From Streptococcus australis (lineage in GTDB: Bacteria; Bacillota; Bacilli; Lactobacillales; Streptococcaceae): a DNA stretch of 36,358 bases. The notes beneath the pieces were generated by a model that ran no database searches, was not told where the DNA came from, and was given only the letters and a program-made list of their open reading frames with translations. The position numbers and the translations under genes were made by a program. Positions 28,495 through 36,358 of the stretch are shown here, in pieces (position 1 is the first letter of the stretch; every line of letters begins with the position of its first letter). The stretch is from assembly GCF_019930045.1 (NCBI RefSeq), contig NZ_JAHZQQ010000018.1, positions 1 through 36,358 of the forward strand, given 5' to 3'.

Positions 28495-31400
28495 TTACTT
28501 GGCCTTATCGGCTCTTTTTTTCTGATCGTCCAGCACAGCACTGGCAAGGCCTGCCGCTAGGATTCCAGCAACGAGGCTTGCGACGCTTTCTTCCGTTCCC
28601 GTATTTGGTAATCTACCTTCGGAAACTGGAGCAGCTGAAACTGCTGGTGTTTGAGCTGTTTTCTCGACTTCCTTCCCTGCTGCATCTGTCCCTTCCTGAC
28701 GCACTGCTTTGACCTCAAGAGATGCTTGAGGAGTTGAGGTAGCTACTGGTCCTTCTGAGCCATGAGGATGTTCTGGGTTCGGAAGCGGTTGTGGCTCTGG
28801 CCGTGGTTGCGGCTCTGGCTGTGGTTGCGGCTCTGGCTGTGGTTGCGGTTGTGGCTCTGGTTGTGGCTGAGGTTCTGGCTGTGGCTCTGGTTGTGGAGTG
28901 TCTGGAAGTACTTCTTTCGTGCCCACCTCGGTGATCTCTGCCACTGGATCTAGTTCTACAAAGGCATCTAGTTCCTTCCGGCTTTCCACACCATTTTCTT
29001 GAGAAACTTCCACCAAGCGCAATTTGCGGCCTTTTTGACCTTCTTGAACCACACGTTTCTCACCTTTTGGAAGATCCGCATTTGGACGTTCTAAGCGTTC
29101 AAAGTCCATCTCTTCTGGCTCAATCACCAACTCTGGTTTGGTATGAACCAGATTCTTAACCCCTTCTTCAGGAATGGCTGAGCCTGTAGGTGCTTTTGCG
29201 GAGAGAGAAAGTTGATATACTTTTTTGAGCTTGCCATTTTCTGAGACAACCTTGACAAGAACTGGAGCATTGACACTTTTAGCATCCACGACCGTAACGG
29301 CTGTTCCATTCTTGCCTTGTGCTGAAACGATTGGACGGTCTCCCTCATACTCTAGATGATAATCTGTCACATCTGGGTTAAATCCTTCTAGGTCTTTGCC
29401 ATTCACTTGGATCGTAACGTCAGTTGTTGCCTGGGCCTCTTCTGTTGGAGCATAGGCGCTCAATTCAACGATTCCAATTCCTTTTAGATGTTCATCACGG
29501 ACCATTCTTAAACGGATGGCTTTGGTTCTGGTTTCGTTGAAGCTGAGGTTAGAGATATAACCAGGTTCAAAGGCATAATCCAAGCTGTACGGGATTTCTT
29601 CCCAGTTAGAGGCCTGGTTAAATGGATGATCTGGAAGATTCTTCAGATTGCCATAATCATCCGGAACATCAAAGTCTGGACCAATGTAGCGTTCAAGAAC
29701 AGTTTTCGTTGGCAGACCTGTTTCCTGATCTGCAAAGAAGTCGACCGCTACTTTATTGACCAAACGCTCTGTTACTTGACCATTTTTCTTGAAGATAAGA
29801 CCAGCAAATACTTCAGTTTGATCCGGTTCTCTCTTCCAGTTGGTCCAGCGATAGTACTCGTTGTAGCCACCATCATTGATGTAATCGATATAGTCGATTT
29901 GATTTGGATCGAGATCATTGGTTTCACTAGCAAATGCCCTGGTATCTTCTGCATTGTAGTCACGGTTCACAGAGAGGTTTTCTCCTGTCTTTTCTGACAC
30001 CCGGACGGTCAGCTGAGCTGTCAGATCATAGCCAATGACTTTTCCTTCCAGCGTGAAGCTACCTTCGTGAGAAAGTGCATCAGCTGGTAGAGGCTTCCAG
30101 TCCACTGTAAGTTCCTTGCGTTCATAGCCTGTATCCCCTTGGAAGTAAACGCCTACGGTAGATGGTAGAACCAGATCTTGACCGACTTTCACAAAGCGGC
30201 TACCTGCTTCCACTGCTACTGGAGCAGCTTGTTTCAGTTTTTCTGCATCGCTTGTGAGATGGAGGCGGTATTCTTGTAAGATGGTGCCATCTTCCGCTTT
30301 GTGGATGACACGGATTGGCTCCCCTTCATGGACACTTGGCACAACCGTTGCAAGACCGTGATGGCTGGCTGTCGCTTCCACTTGTGGATAAGCCCGATCA
30401 CGCGCATCGATGTAGTAATCGGTCACACTTGGGTTGACACCTGGCAATACATCGCCATTGACGCGAATGGTCAACTGGCTCTTCTCTTCTGCCGCAACCT
30501 TATTGGCAAAGATCTGAATCTCTGAAATAGAGCTTCCACGCTTGCCTTCTGGCGTCTTCATACGGATACGAACAGCATAGGTGTTGACTTTATCAAAACT
30601 GAAATGATTCATCTTGCCAGCTGCTACCGGTTCTTCAACGGTTAGGTTGCTGACTTCTTTCCAGTTAGCTGGATTGTTAAATGGATGGTCTGTTTCGTCT
30701 TTGACACGATTTGGATTGCTTGGAACTGTTGGGATTTGTTCCCCTGTATAGTACTCAATCACATACTCACTTGGAGCCCCAACGCCGTGGTCTTCGTGGA
30801 AACCAACATGGAGGTTGTCCACTGCTCGCTTGGTCAAGATACCAGAATCCCCAAACAAGATACCGACAGAATCTTCCGCATTGTTACGGCCCCAGTTGGT
30901 CCAACGGTTAGCCGGAGCATCGGTAAAGGAGATGACCTTGTCATTGACCTTAGCGACTGGATCTGCATCGTTAGAGTCACTTGCAAAAGCGAGTGGCAGG
31001 ACAGATCCTGTCCATTGCTCTGCTACGTTGGCCCCCTTGACTGTGTTTGCGGAAACACGAATATGAAGACGTGTTGGAAGATCCGTTCCTTCTACACGAC
31101 CGGCTAGGACAACTTCTCCTTCTTTAGCCAAGAGTTGCGGATCGACCGCATCCCAGGCCACCTTAGCTGTATAGGTCTTACCATTAGAGTGATAGGTCCG
31201 CACGCTTTCTGGAAGAGCTGGTTTTTCGCCGACTGGAGTGGTGGTGCTGACTTCTTCTACAGCGATAATGCCTTCAACCGTCACTTGAGCTTGGGCTTCT
31301 TTTTCCACACCCTCAACATGACCTGTGACTGTAAAGCTATGGTAATCCTTGACTTGATCTGCGGTTACAGCATCCCAGGTCACGCGTTTTTCTTTCGGGA

Positions 31401-34400
31401 ATCCCTTGTCATACTCGACCAAGACGGTCTCTGGAAGAGCTGGCATCACGTTTCGATCCGTACTAATCCGTACAGGACGCACCTTCACAACCGTCTTTTC
31501 TTCTGGATTTGGCGTGATGGTAAAGCTGACTTCTCCCTTTTGTCCTTGGAAGTTGGCTTCTAAATGAACCAATCCTGCTTCCCGCAATTCTAAACCTTTA
31601 TTGGTTGCGACGGCTTTTCCTTGGCTACCAGTTCTTGTCTTCACATCAATTTGATCTGCTTTGAGACTTGCCTGGCTACCATCTTGGTAATGGGCAATGA
31701 CTTCAAGTGGTACCGTTTGGTCTTCCTTGAGTTCCTGTCCTTCTGGCAGACGCAATTCCAAACGCTCGATCTGTGGACTTTCTTCTTGGAATTGGACCAC
31801 ATAGGTCTGTACAGCTCCCGTATCCTTAGCCGTTACAAAGATTTGGGCTTTCAAACCATTTTCGCGATTAGCTTGTAGGACCGTCACTTGAGCATTTTCT
31901 GCACTTGCTGTGACTTGACCTGGCTCTTGACCATAAGCGAGGGAACGGAAAATGGTATGGTTGCCGCTACCAAATTTTGGAAGAGCTACTCCATCTAACT
32001 GAACCGTTGGTTTCTTAGCCTTGGCTACATCTCCTCCTGCAACCACTAGTGTCGCTTGGACCGTTTCCCCATTGCCTAGGAGTCCTGTCGCTTTCAAGCG
32101 AGCACCTGGTGTGGACAACTGATCTTCTTGACCAGCTTCCAAGGTCCATTGATCGACCTCATAGTGGGCAGTGGTCCCATCTGTGAAGACTAATTGCACA
32201 GCCTTATCCACCGTTGCTAGATCTTCTCCCTGTGGGATTTGTTTGATAACTGGAAGGACTTGTTCCACGCCGATCACATCGACCAGAGCTTCGACCGTGC
32301 GTCCTTGAACATGACCGGTCACACGGACTTGGCCTGCACGGCTATAGTCTGCCGCATCCCATTCAACGGCTTCTTCTTGGGCCTTGCCATCACTATAGAC
32401 CACATTGACCTTACTTGGTAAGGTTGGTTTTTCTCCTAGATAAGCACTTTGTCGAACAGGTTCCACACCTAATACAGTGCGTTCTGCTTGGTCCTTCTTA
32501 CCTGTAAAGAGACTGACTTGGTCTGACTGCAAGCGGTCTGAGTCTGCATACAGGGTAAAAGCACCTGCTTGCTCAGTTGATTTGACAATGACCACCCCTT
32601 TGCCGTTGAAGGCTTTGCGTTGCCATGAGCCATCTTCCTGCGCTTTGTAGCGTTCACGGCTGGCTTGTTCCCCATTATCGACACCGACAATTTGGCCTTG
32701 TCCATGCAAATGGAAATGTACCAAATTATTGGCAGTTGGTACAACACGACCTTCTTCATCGACGATTTCATAGGTAATATAGGTCAAATCCTTACCGTCC
32801 GCTGCAATCGCGTGTTCTTCTTTCAACAAACGAACACCCGCAGCCTTTCCAGCTGTTTCGACTTGATCTTTCGCGATCACTTCTCCTGCTTCGTTGCGCG
32901 CAATAGCTTCCACTTTACCTGGTACATAAGGGACCAACCACTCTAGATAGAGTTCATCCGGATTTGCCCCTTCTTGGTAGGTTCGGCCATCAGCTGTAGT
33001 CTTCTTGGTAAAGGTCTTGACTCCTTGTGATTCCCCATTGACAATCAATTCCACACTGTGGGCATTGGAGAAGGCACGAACAGGAATCCGACCTTCTTCA
33101 TCCATGACACGATTGGCTAATTCTGGATTGTCCCAGTTCCAATGTGGTAAGAGATGGACCATTGGATGTTTCTCAGCTGATACCCATTGACTTTGGTAGA
33201 GATAAAAATCATTCTTTGGAAGGCCGGCAGTATCGACAATACCGAAATAAGAACTTTTCACAGGTGTGTCATTTTGGTTGTGCCATGGTGTTGGCTCACC
33301 GATATAGTCGGTACCTGTCCAGATAAATTGACCTGCATAACCGGCATGATCGCGGTCAAAGGTCCAAGAGGCGGTTGCTGTCCGCCCCCAACCAACCCGG
33401 TCATTGCCGTAGTCTGATTGTTCATAGTGGCGGTCTTCTTGGTTGCTGCCGACCCACTCTCTTTCAGGATGGTAGTAAGAGCCCCGCGTCCGCGTTGCAG
33501 AAGAGGTTTCAGAACCATAAATGAGCCAGTTTGGATGTTTAGCGCGTAGGCTTTCATAGTTGGCCTCTGAGTAGTTAAATCCAACCGCATCGAGCTCTGC
33601 CGCTACCTTTTCATGCCCTCCTGATCCATCACCAAAGCGGAATTTATCAGCTCCCATGGTGACATAGCGAGTTGCATCCACTTCCTTGATGGTCTTGACC
33701 AGACGACGAACGGTTGCGACAGACTTATCAGATCCATCTGCTTCACCGACTTCGTTACCGATTGACCACATCACAATAGAAGGATTGTTCTTGCCTCGCT
33801 CTACCATGGTCCGAAGGTCATAGTCAGACCACTTATCCCCTTTTCGAGCTTCTGGATGCGTTGCATCCTTTTCAAAGAATCGACCGTAATCGTATTGTTT
33901 CTTGCCACCATACCAGGTATCAAAGGCTTCTTCTTGGACCATCAAGCCCAACTCAGCCGCAATTTGCAGGGTTTGTTCACTCGCTGGGTTGTGGGTCGTC
34001 CGAATGGCATTGACCCCCATGTCCTTCATCTGTTTGAGACGGCGGTATTCAGCCTTGTAATTTTCCTCAGCTCCGAGGGCCCCATGATCATGGTGAAGGG
34101 AAACACCGTGGAATTTCGTAGCCGCTCCGTTAAGGAAGAAGCCCCCTTCTGGTGTCCAGTTGAGATAGCGATAACCAAAACGTTCCTTTTGCACATCGAC
34201 CAATTGCGAATCCCGATAGACCCGTGTATACAGAGTATAAAGGGCTGGGTTATTGGTTTTGACATCCCAGAGCGTTGGTTTTTCAACATGAAGGGTATGA
34301 GACAGGTTGATCTCTTGACCAGCCAAAACGGATTGCACTTCACTGCGTACCTTTTCACTGACCACTTGACCATTTTGATCGACGATTTCGTATTCCGCAT

Positions 34401-35361
34401 AAATACTGTGGGCTTGATCATCTTGGTTGACAATACGACTCTTCACAAGGGTATCGACTGCCCCATTCTGTTGTTCTTCTAATTTTGGACTAGTGATGGT
34501 GGTTCCATACTTAGCCACATGGACCTTGTCCGTCACACTGAGTTTGACATCACGATAAATCCCACTTCCAGAATACCAACGGCTACTTGGTTGTTGGTTG
34601 ACCACATGAACCGCGATGGTGTTTTCACTTCCATCCGCATTTAAATAAGGGGTAATATCATAAGAAAAGGCATTGTAGCCATTTGGATAATGACCCACAA
34701 ATTGTCCGTTTACATAGACTTTCGAATCCATGTAAACTCCACCAAATTCCAAGCGGACTTTCTTATCTAAATCTTTGTCATCCAAACGGAAGGTCTTGCG
34801 ATACCAAGCATCCCCACCGTTTAATTGTCCCCCTTCATTTTGAGCCGGAGAATTGTGATCGAAGTCAAAGAAGATTGACCAATCATGTGGCAAATCTAAT
34901 TTTTTCCAGTTTTTGATATCCACCTGGCGACCTTCTGCACCAGGAGCTGCGTTTAACTTGAAATACCAGTCCTTGTTAAAGTCTCGTTCGCGATCTTGCA
35001 CCATGTCCTCCGCTACTTGTTTTTGATCCTTGGTAGCCTCTTCAGTAGCCCCAGCAGACCGTTCACTTGTTTGTGGTTCCACCTGTGGCTTTTCGATTTC
35101 GCTCTCATTTCTTTCAGGAGTAATCACAGCAGGTGCCTCTAAAGTTGTTGAAGCTTTATCACTTGTCCCAACCTCTCCATTCGTCACCTCTGACGCTTCC
35201 CTTGTAGCTGTCATCTCCTCTTCTGTTACAGCTCTTCCTTCTTCTTCAGCTAAGACAGATGGAGCTCCAAAAAAAGATACACCGATTAATACAGAACAAG
35301 CTCCAACCGCGAGCTTGCGAATACTAAATACACTGCGCTTTTCAAAAAAAGACTTTCCCAT
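28495..35361 (-). CDS. bgaA: Cell-wall-anchored beta-galactosidase BgaA (GH2)
   Basis: A 2288-residue surface enzyme that removes terminal beta-1,4-galactose from host glycans. A YSIRK signal (FSIRKLAVGACS) is followed by the GH2 sugar-binding, Ig-like and TIM-barrel domains at about residues 125-640. The acid/base is Glu537 in MWSIGNEVGE and the nucleophile Glu618 in IYGSETSS, 81 residues apart. More GH2 beta domains follow, then several Ig-like repeats (YLGEKPTLPSKVNVVYSDG and 'VGEKPALPESVRTYHSNG' type). Two CBM71-like modules come next (about 1450-1650 and 1789-2057), then a G5 domain, a PQPEP tract and LPNTG with anchor. An AGGAGG site precedes the ATG. First gene of the glycosidase operon, with a cre site in its leader. 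Length and order resemble pneumococcal BgaA. Confidence 0.96.
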   Translation of the reverse strand: MGKSFFEKRSVFSIRKLAVGACSVLIGVSFFGAPSVLAEEEGRAVTEEEMTATREASEVTNGEVGTSDKASTTLEAPAVITPERNESEIEKPQVEPQTSERSAGATEEATKDQKQVAEDMVQDRERDFNKDWYFKLNAAPGAEGRQVDIKNWKKLDLPHDWSIFFDFDHNSPAQNEGGQLNGGDAWYRKTFRLDDKDLDKKVRLEFGGVYMDSKVYVNGQFVGHYPNGYNAFSYDITPYLNADGSENTIAVHVVNQQPSSRWYSGSGIYRDVKLSVTDKVHVAKYGTTITSPKLEEQQNGAVDTLVKSRIVNQDDQAHSIYAEYEIVDQNGQVVSEKVRSEVQSVLAGQEINLSHTLHVEKPTLWDVKTNNPALYTLYTRVYRDSQLVDVQKERFGYRYLNWTPEGGFFLNGAATKFHGVSLHHDHGALGAEENYKAEYRRLKQMKDMGVNAIRTTHNPASEQTLQIAAELGLMVQEEAFDTWYGGKKQYDYGRFFEKDATHPEARKGDKWSDYDLRTMVERGKNNPSIVMWSIGNEVGEADGSDKSVATVRRLVKTIKEVDATRYVTMGADKFRFGDGSGGHEKVAAELDAVGFNYSEANYESLRAKHPNWLIYGSETSSATRTRGSYYHPEREWVGSNQEDRHYEQSDYGNDRVGWGRTATASWTFDRDHAGYAGQFIWTGTDYIGEPTPWHNQNDTPVKSSYFGIVDTAGLPKNDFYLYQSQWVSAEKHPMVHLLPHWNWDNPELANRVMDEEGRIPVRAFSNAHSVELIVNGESQGVKTFTKKTTADGRTYQEGANPDELYLEWLVPYVPGKVEAIARNEAGEVIAKDQVETAGKAAGVRLLKEEHAIAADGKDLTYITYEIVDEEGRVVPTANNLVHFHLHGQGQIVGVDNGEQASRERYKAQEDGSWQRKAFNGKGVVIVKSTEQAGAFTLYADSDRLQSDQVSLFTGKKDQAERTVLGVEPVRQSAYLGEKPTLPSKVNVVYSDGKAQEEAVEWDAADYSRAGQVRVTGHVQGRTVEALVDVIGVEQVLPVIKQIPQGEDLATVDKAVQLVFTDGTTAHYEVDQWTLEAGQEDQLSTPGARLKATGLLGNGETVQATLVVAGGDVAKAKKPTVQLDGVALPKFGSGNHTIFRSLAYGQEPGQVTASAENAQVTVLQANRENGLKAQIFVTAKDTGAVQTYVVQFQEESPQIERLELRLPEGQELKEDQTVPLEVIAHYQDGSQASLKADQIDVKTRTGSQGKAVATNKGLELREAGLVHLEANFQGQKGEVSFTITPNPEEKTVVKVRPVRISTDRNVMPALPETVLVEYDKGFPKEKRVTWDAVTADQVKDYHSFTVTGHVEGVEKEAQAQVTVEGIIAVEEVSTTTPVGEKPALPESVRTYHSNGKTYTAKVAWDAVDPQLLAKEGEVVLAGRVEGTDLPTRLHIRVSANTVKGANVAEQWTGSVLPLAFASDSNDADPVAKVNDKVISFTDAPANRWTNWGRNNAEDSVGILFGDSGILTKRAVDNLHVGFHEDHGVGAPSEYVIEYYTGEQIPTVPSNPNRVKDETDHPFNNPANWKEVSNLTVEEPVAAGKMNHFSFDKVNTYAVRIRMKTPEGKRGSSISEIQIFANKVAAEEKSQLTIRVNGDVLPGVNPSVTDYYIDARDRAYPQVEATASHHGLATVVPSVHEGEPIRVIHKAEDGTILQEYRLHLTSDAEKLKQAAPVAVEAGSRFVKVGQDLVLPSTVGVYFQGDTGYERKELTVDWKPLPADALSHEGSFTLEGKVIGYDLTAQLTVRVSEKTGENLSVNRDYNAEDTRAFASETNDLDPNQIDYIDYINDGGYNEYYRWTNWKREPDQTEVFAGLIFKKNGQVTERLVNKVAVDFFADQETGLPTKTVLERYIGPDFDVPDDYGNLKNLPDHPFNQASNWEEIPYSLDYAFEPGYISNLSFNETRTKAIRLRMVRDEHLKGIGIVELSAYAPTEEAQATTDVTIQVNGKDLEGFNPDVTDYHLEYEGDRPIVSAQGKNGTAVTVVDAKSVNAPVLVKVVSENGKLKKVYQLSLSAKAPTGSAIPEEGVKNLVHTKPELVIEPEEMDFERLERPNADLPKGEKRVVQEGQKGRKLRLVEVSQENGVESRKELDAFVELDPVAEITEVGTKEVLPDTPQPEPQPEPQPQPEPQPQPQPEPQPQPEPQPRPEPQPLPNPEHPHGSEGPVATSTPQASLEVKAVRQEGTDAAGKEVEKTAQTPAVSAAPVSEGRLPNTGTEESVASLVAGILAAGLASAVLDDQKKRADKAK
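28785..28896 (-). repeat. PQPEP low-complexity tract of BgaA
   Basis: About 37 codons of alternating Pro and Gln/Glu/Arg, about 15 longer than the same tract in the sialidase. Confidence 0.8.
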
Positions 35362-35390
35362 ATTTAACCTCCTCTTGGGATTTTTAACAA

Positions 35391-35404
35391 TGTAAGCGCT
35401 TTCT
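35391..35404. promoter_or_regulatory. Catabolite-responsive element (cre) of the glycosidase operon
   Basis: The minus strand reads AGAAAGCGCTTACA, one mismatch from the CcpA consensus TGNAANCGNWNNCA. It lies downstream of the bgaA promoter, so CcpA would act as a roadblock when glucose is present. A second, weaker cre-like element (TGCAAACGC...) lies at about 35407-35418. Confidence 0.75.
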
Positions 35405-35440
35405 AAAATGCGTTTGCAAAAAAAGAAACTCTACATTTTA

Positions 35441-35468
35441 ACTATACCAAAAGTTGAGGCTTAAACAA
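35441..35468 (-). promoter_or_regulatory. bgaA operon promoter
   Basis: On the minus strand TTGTTT (35463-35468) and TATAGT (35441-35446) are 16 bases apart, about 80 bases before the bgaA ATG. The leader contains the cre elements. Confidence 0.6.
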
Positions 35469-35486
35469 GAGAGCTAGCTAAGAATA

Positions 35487-35511
35487 TATAGTTTGTACTG
35501 AAAGAACTATA
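35487..35511. promoter_or_regulatory. Inverted repeat TATAGTT / AACTATA upstream of bgaA
   Basis: A perfect 7-base dyad with an 11-base spacer lies about 20 bases upstream of the bgaA -35. The rest of the gap to the plus-strand gene (35512-35690) is AT-rich with no gene seen. It could be an activator site; nothing identifies the protein. Confidence 0.35.
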
Positions 35512-35692
35512 CTTTGTCGAACTGATTTTTATTAGCAAAAATAGCCTTGTCTAGAGAATTAATCTATAATAACATTTCTTTCATATACGAGAACTTGAGA
35601 AAGAAATCGTGAGGATGATCCCAATTTAATACAAAGGATTCGAGCTCCCTCTATTTTCATGCCTTCAAAAGGGATTCTCCTGTCTGAAATAG

Positions 35693-35721
35693 TTGTCATT
35701 CCAGCGGAGATAAGGTAGAAT
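35693..35721 (+). promoter_or_regulatory. Promoter of the small membrane protein gene
   Basis: TTGTCA and TAGAAT with 17-base spacing, about 28 bases before the ATG. Confidence 0.65.
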
Positions 35722-35748
35722 GAAAAGGATGAATTGAAAGGATGACAC

Positions 35749-36219
35749 ATGAACTACATTATTACTTTTTTGATCTCCATGATTCCTCTGGTAGAACTTC
35801 GTGGAGCTGTTCCCTACGCCATCTCTAGCGGAATTCCTCTTTTGCAAGCCCTCCTGATTGGGGTCGTTGGCAACATGCTTCCTGTCCCTATTATTTTCTT
35901 TTTCGCTCGCCATATCCTGGAGTGGGGGAAAGAAAAGCCTGTTATCGGGAATTTCTTTACCTGGTGTCTCAACAAGGGACATCGTGGAGGACAAAAACTA
36001 GAAGAAGCTGCAGGGGATAAGGGAATCTTTTGGGCCCTACTCCTATTCGTCGGTATTCCCTTACCAGGAACTGGAGCCTGGACTGGAACCCTCGCCGCCT
36101 CTATTCTAGACTGGGACTTCAAACGGAGCGTCCTTGCTGTTATGCTGGGAGTTGTCCTAGCAGGTCTCATCATGGGATTTCTCTCGCTCCTCTTTGGACT
36201 GGATACCTTTGCGCATTAA
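35749..36219 (+). CDS. Small multi-drug export family membrane protein (COG2426 type)
   Basis: A 156-residue integral membrane protein with four or five helices. It carries the family features 'MIPLVELRGAVPYAIS', 'GVVGNMLPVPIIFFFARHILEW' and 'VGIPLPGTGAWTGTLAASIL', the last two with conserved Pro/Gly in membrane re-entrant-like segments. The family name 'small multi-drug export' is historical; the transported substrate is unknown. A GAAAGGATG site and a TTGTCA/TAGAAT promoter precede the ATG. A strong terminator follows, so the gene stands alone, divergent from bgaA. Confidence 0.88.
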   Translation: MNYIITFLISMIPLVELRGAVPYAISSGIPLLQALLIGVVGNMLPVPIIFFFARHILEWGKEKPVIGNFFTWCLNKGHRGGQKLEEAAGDKGIFWALLLFVGIPLPGTGAWTGTLAASILDWDFKRSVLAVMLGVVLAGLIMGFLSLLFGLDTFAH

Positions 36220-36222
36220 TCA

Positions 36223-36258
36223 CTAAAAGGACTGAAACATCTGTTTCAGTCCTCTTAG
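36223..36258 (+). terminator. Intrinsic terminator of the membrane protein gene
   Basis: A near-perfect stem AGGACTGAAACA / TGTTTCAGTCCT with outer CTAA/TTAG pairing lies four bases after the stop. Its TGTTTCAG core also appears in the hairpin at 12344-12373. Confidence 0.75.
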
Positions 36259-36283
36259 TATGTAGACAACCTATTTTTTACAT

Positions 36284-36358
36284 GATAAATTGCAAGAATA
36301 AGTGCAACATTTACTTGAACTCATCCTCTAGAGCTTCACAAGCAGTTCTGTAAGCTAA
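36284..36358 (-). repeat. 75-bp inverted terminal repeat, right copy
   Basis: Exact reverse complement of positions 2-76, with the same 15-codon gene end. Similarity ends sharply at 36283/36284. Confidence 0.85.
36311..36358 (-). CDS. C-terminal end of an unidentified gene, possibly a transposase (partial, second copy)
   Basis: Same frame and residues as the fragment at 2-49, entering from the right edge on the minus strand and stopping with TAA at 36311-36313. Confidence 0.4.
   Translation of the reverse strand, partial: LAYRTACEALEDEFK

Noticed and set aside
28762..28953. Plus-strand frame rich in Trp/Leu opposite the PQPEP tract.
   Set aside because: It is the antisense shadow of the Pro/Gln repeat in bgaA, with no ribosome binding site or independent support.

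Overview
The window looks like chromosomal DNA from a viridans-group Streptococcus (mitis / sanguinis / parasanguinis type). The evidence is low-to-moderate GC, strong AGGAGG-type ribosome binding sites, YSIRK-type signal peptides with LPXTG sortase anchors, a BgaA-type surface beta-galactosidase, CtsR/ClpC heat-shock genes and a short scRNA-type SRP RNA. The exact species cannot be read from the sequence. The two outermost 75 bp are perfect inverted copies of each other and carry the same gene 3' end, so the window is bounded by two copies of a repeated, probably insertion-sequence, element.

Left part (186-5752, minus strand): six consecutive genes encode a divergent paralogous family of membrane-anchored proteins. 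Each has a short or repeat-rich cytoplasmic tail, one transmembrane helix and an extracellular part made of two related modules. A terminator at 3690-3723 splits them into an upstream pair and a downstream set of four. I recognise no named system here, and this is the best candidate for something undescribed.

Middle part (5901-20160): housekeeping genes with well-marked signals. These are pgi, a non-coding stretch with the SRP RNA and additional structured RNA, tadA, purA with a folded leader, the overlapping hslO-dusB pair, and a nadR-pnuC-NUDIX operon for NAD precursor uptake and salvage with a palindromic operator candidate. Then come an uncharacterised lipoprotein with TGTAACA repeats in its promoter, and ctsR-clpC followed without a gap by an ECF S-component gene and a DUF4430-type lipoprotein gene.

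Right part (20283-35361, minus strand): three very large cell-wall-anchored glycosidases lie in one apparent operon, bgaA (GH2 beta-galactosidase) to a GH33 sialidase to a GH29 alpha-L-fucosidase, behind a promoter with a catabolite-responsive element. Together they would strip sialic acid, galactose and fucose from host glycans. The sialidase is modular and chimeric: its N-terminus matches the fucosidase, its C-terminus matches BgaA, and it carries a BgaA-like Ig plus carbohydrate-binding pair. Direct repeats of about 0.95 kb, each spanning a gene junction, flank it, so homologous recombination could remove the sialidase cleanly.

The window closes with a small membrane protein gene (COG2426 type) on the plus strand.
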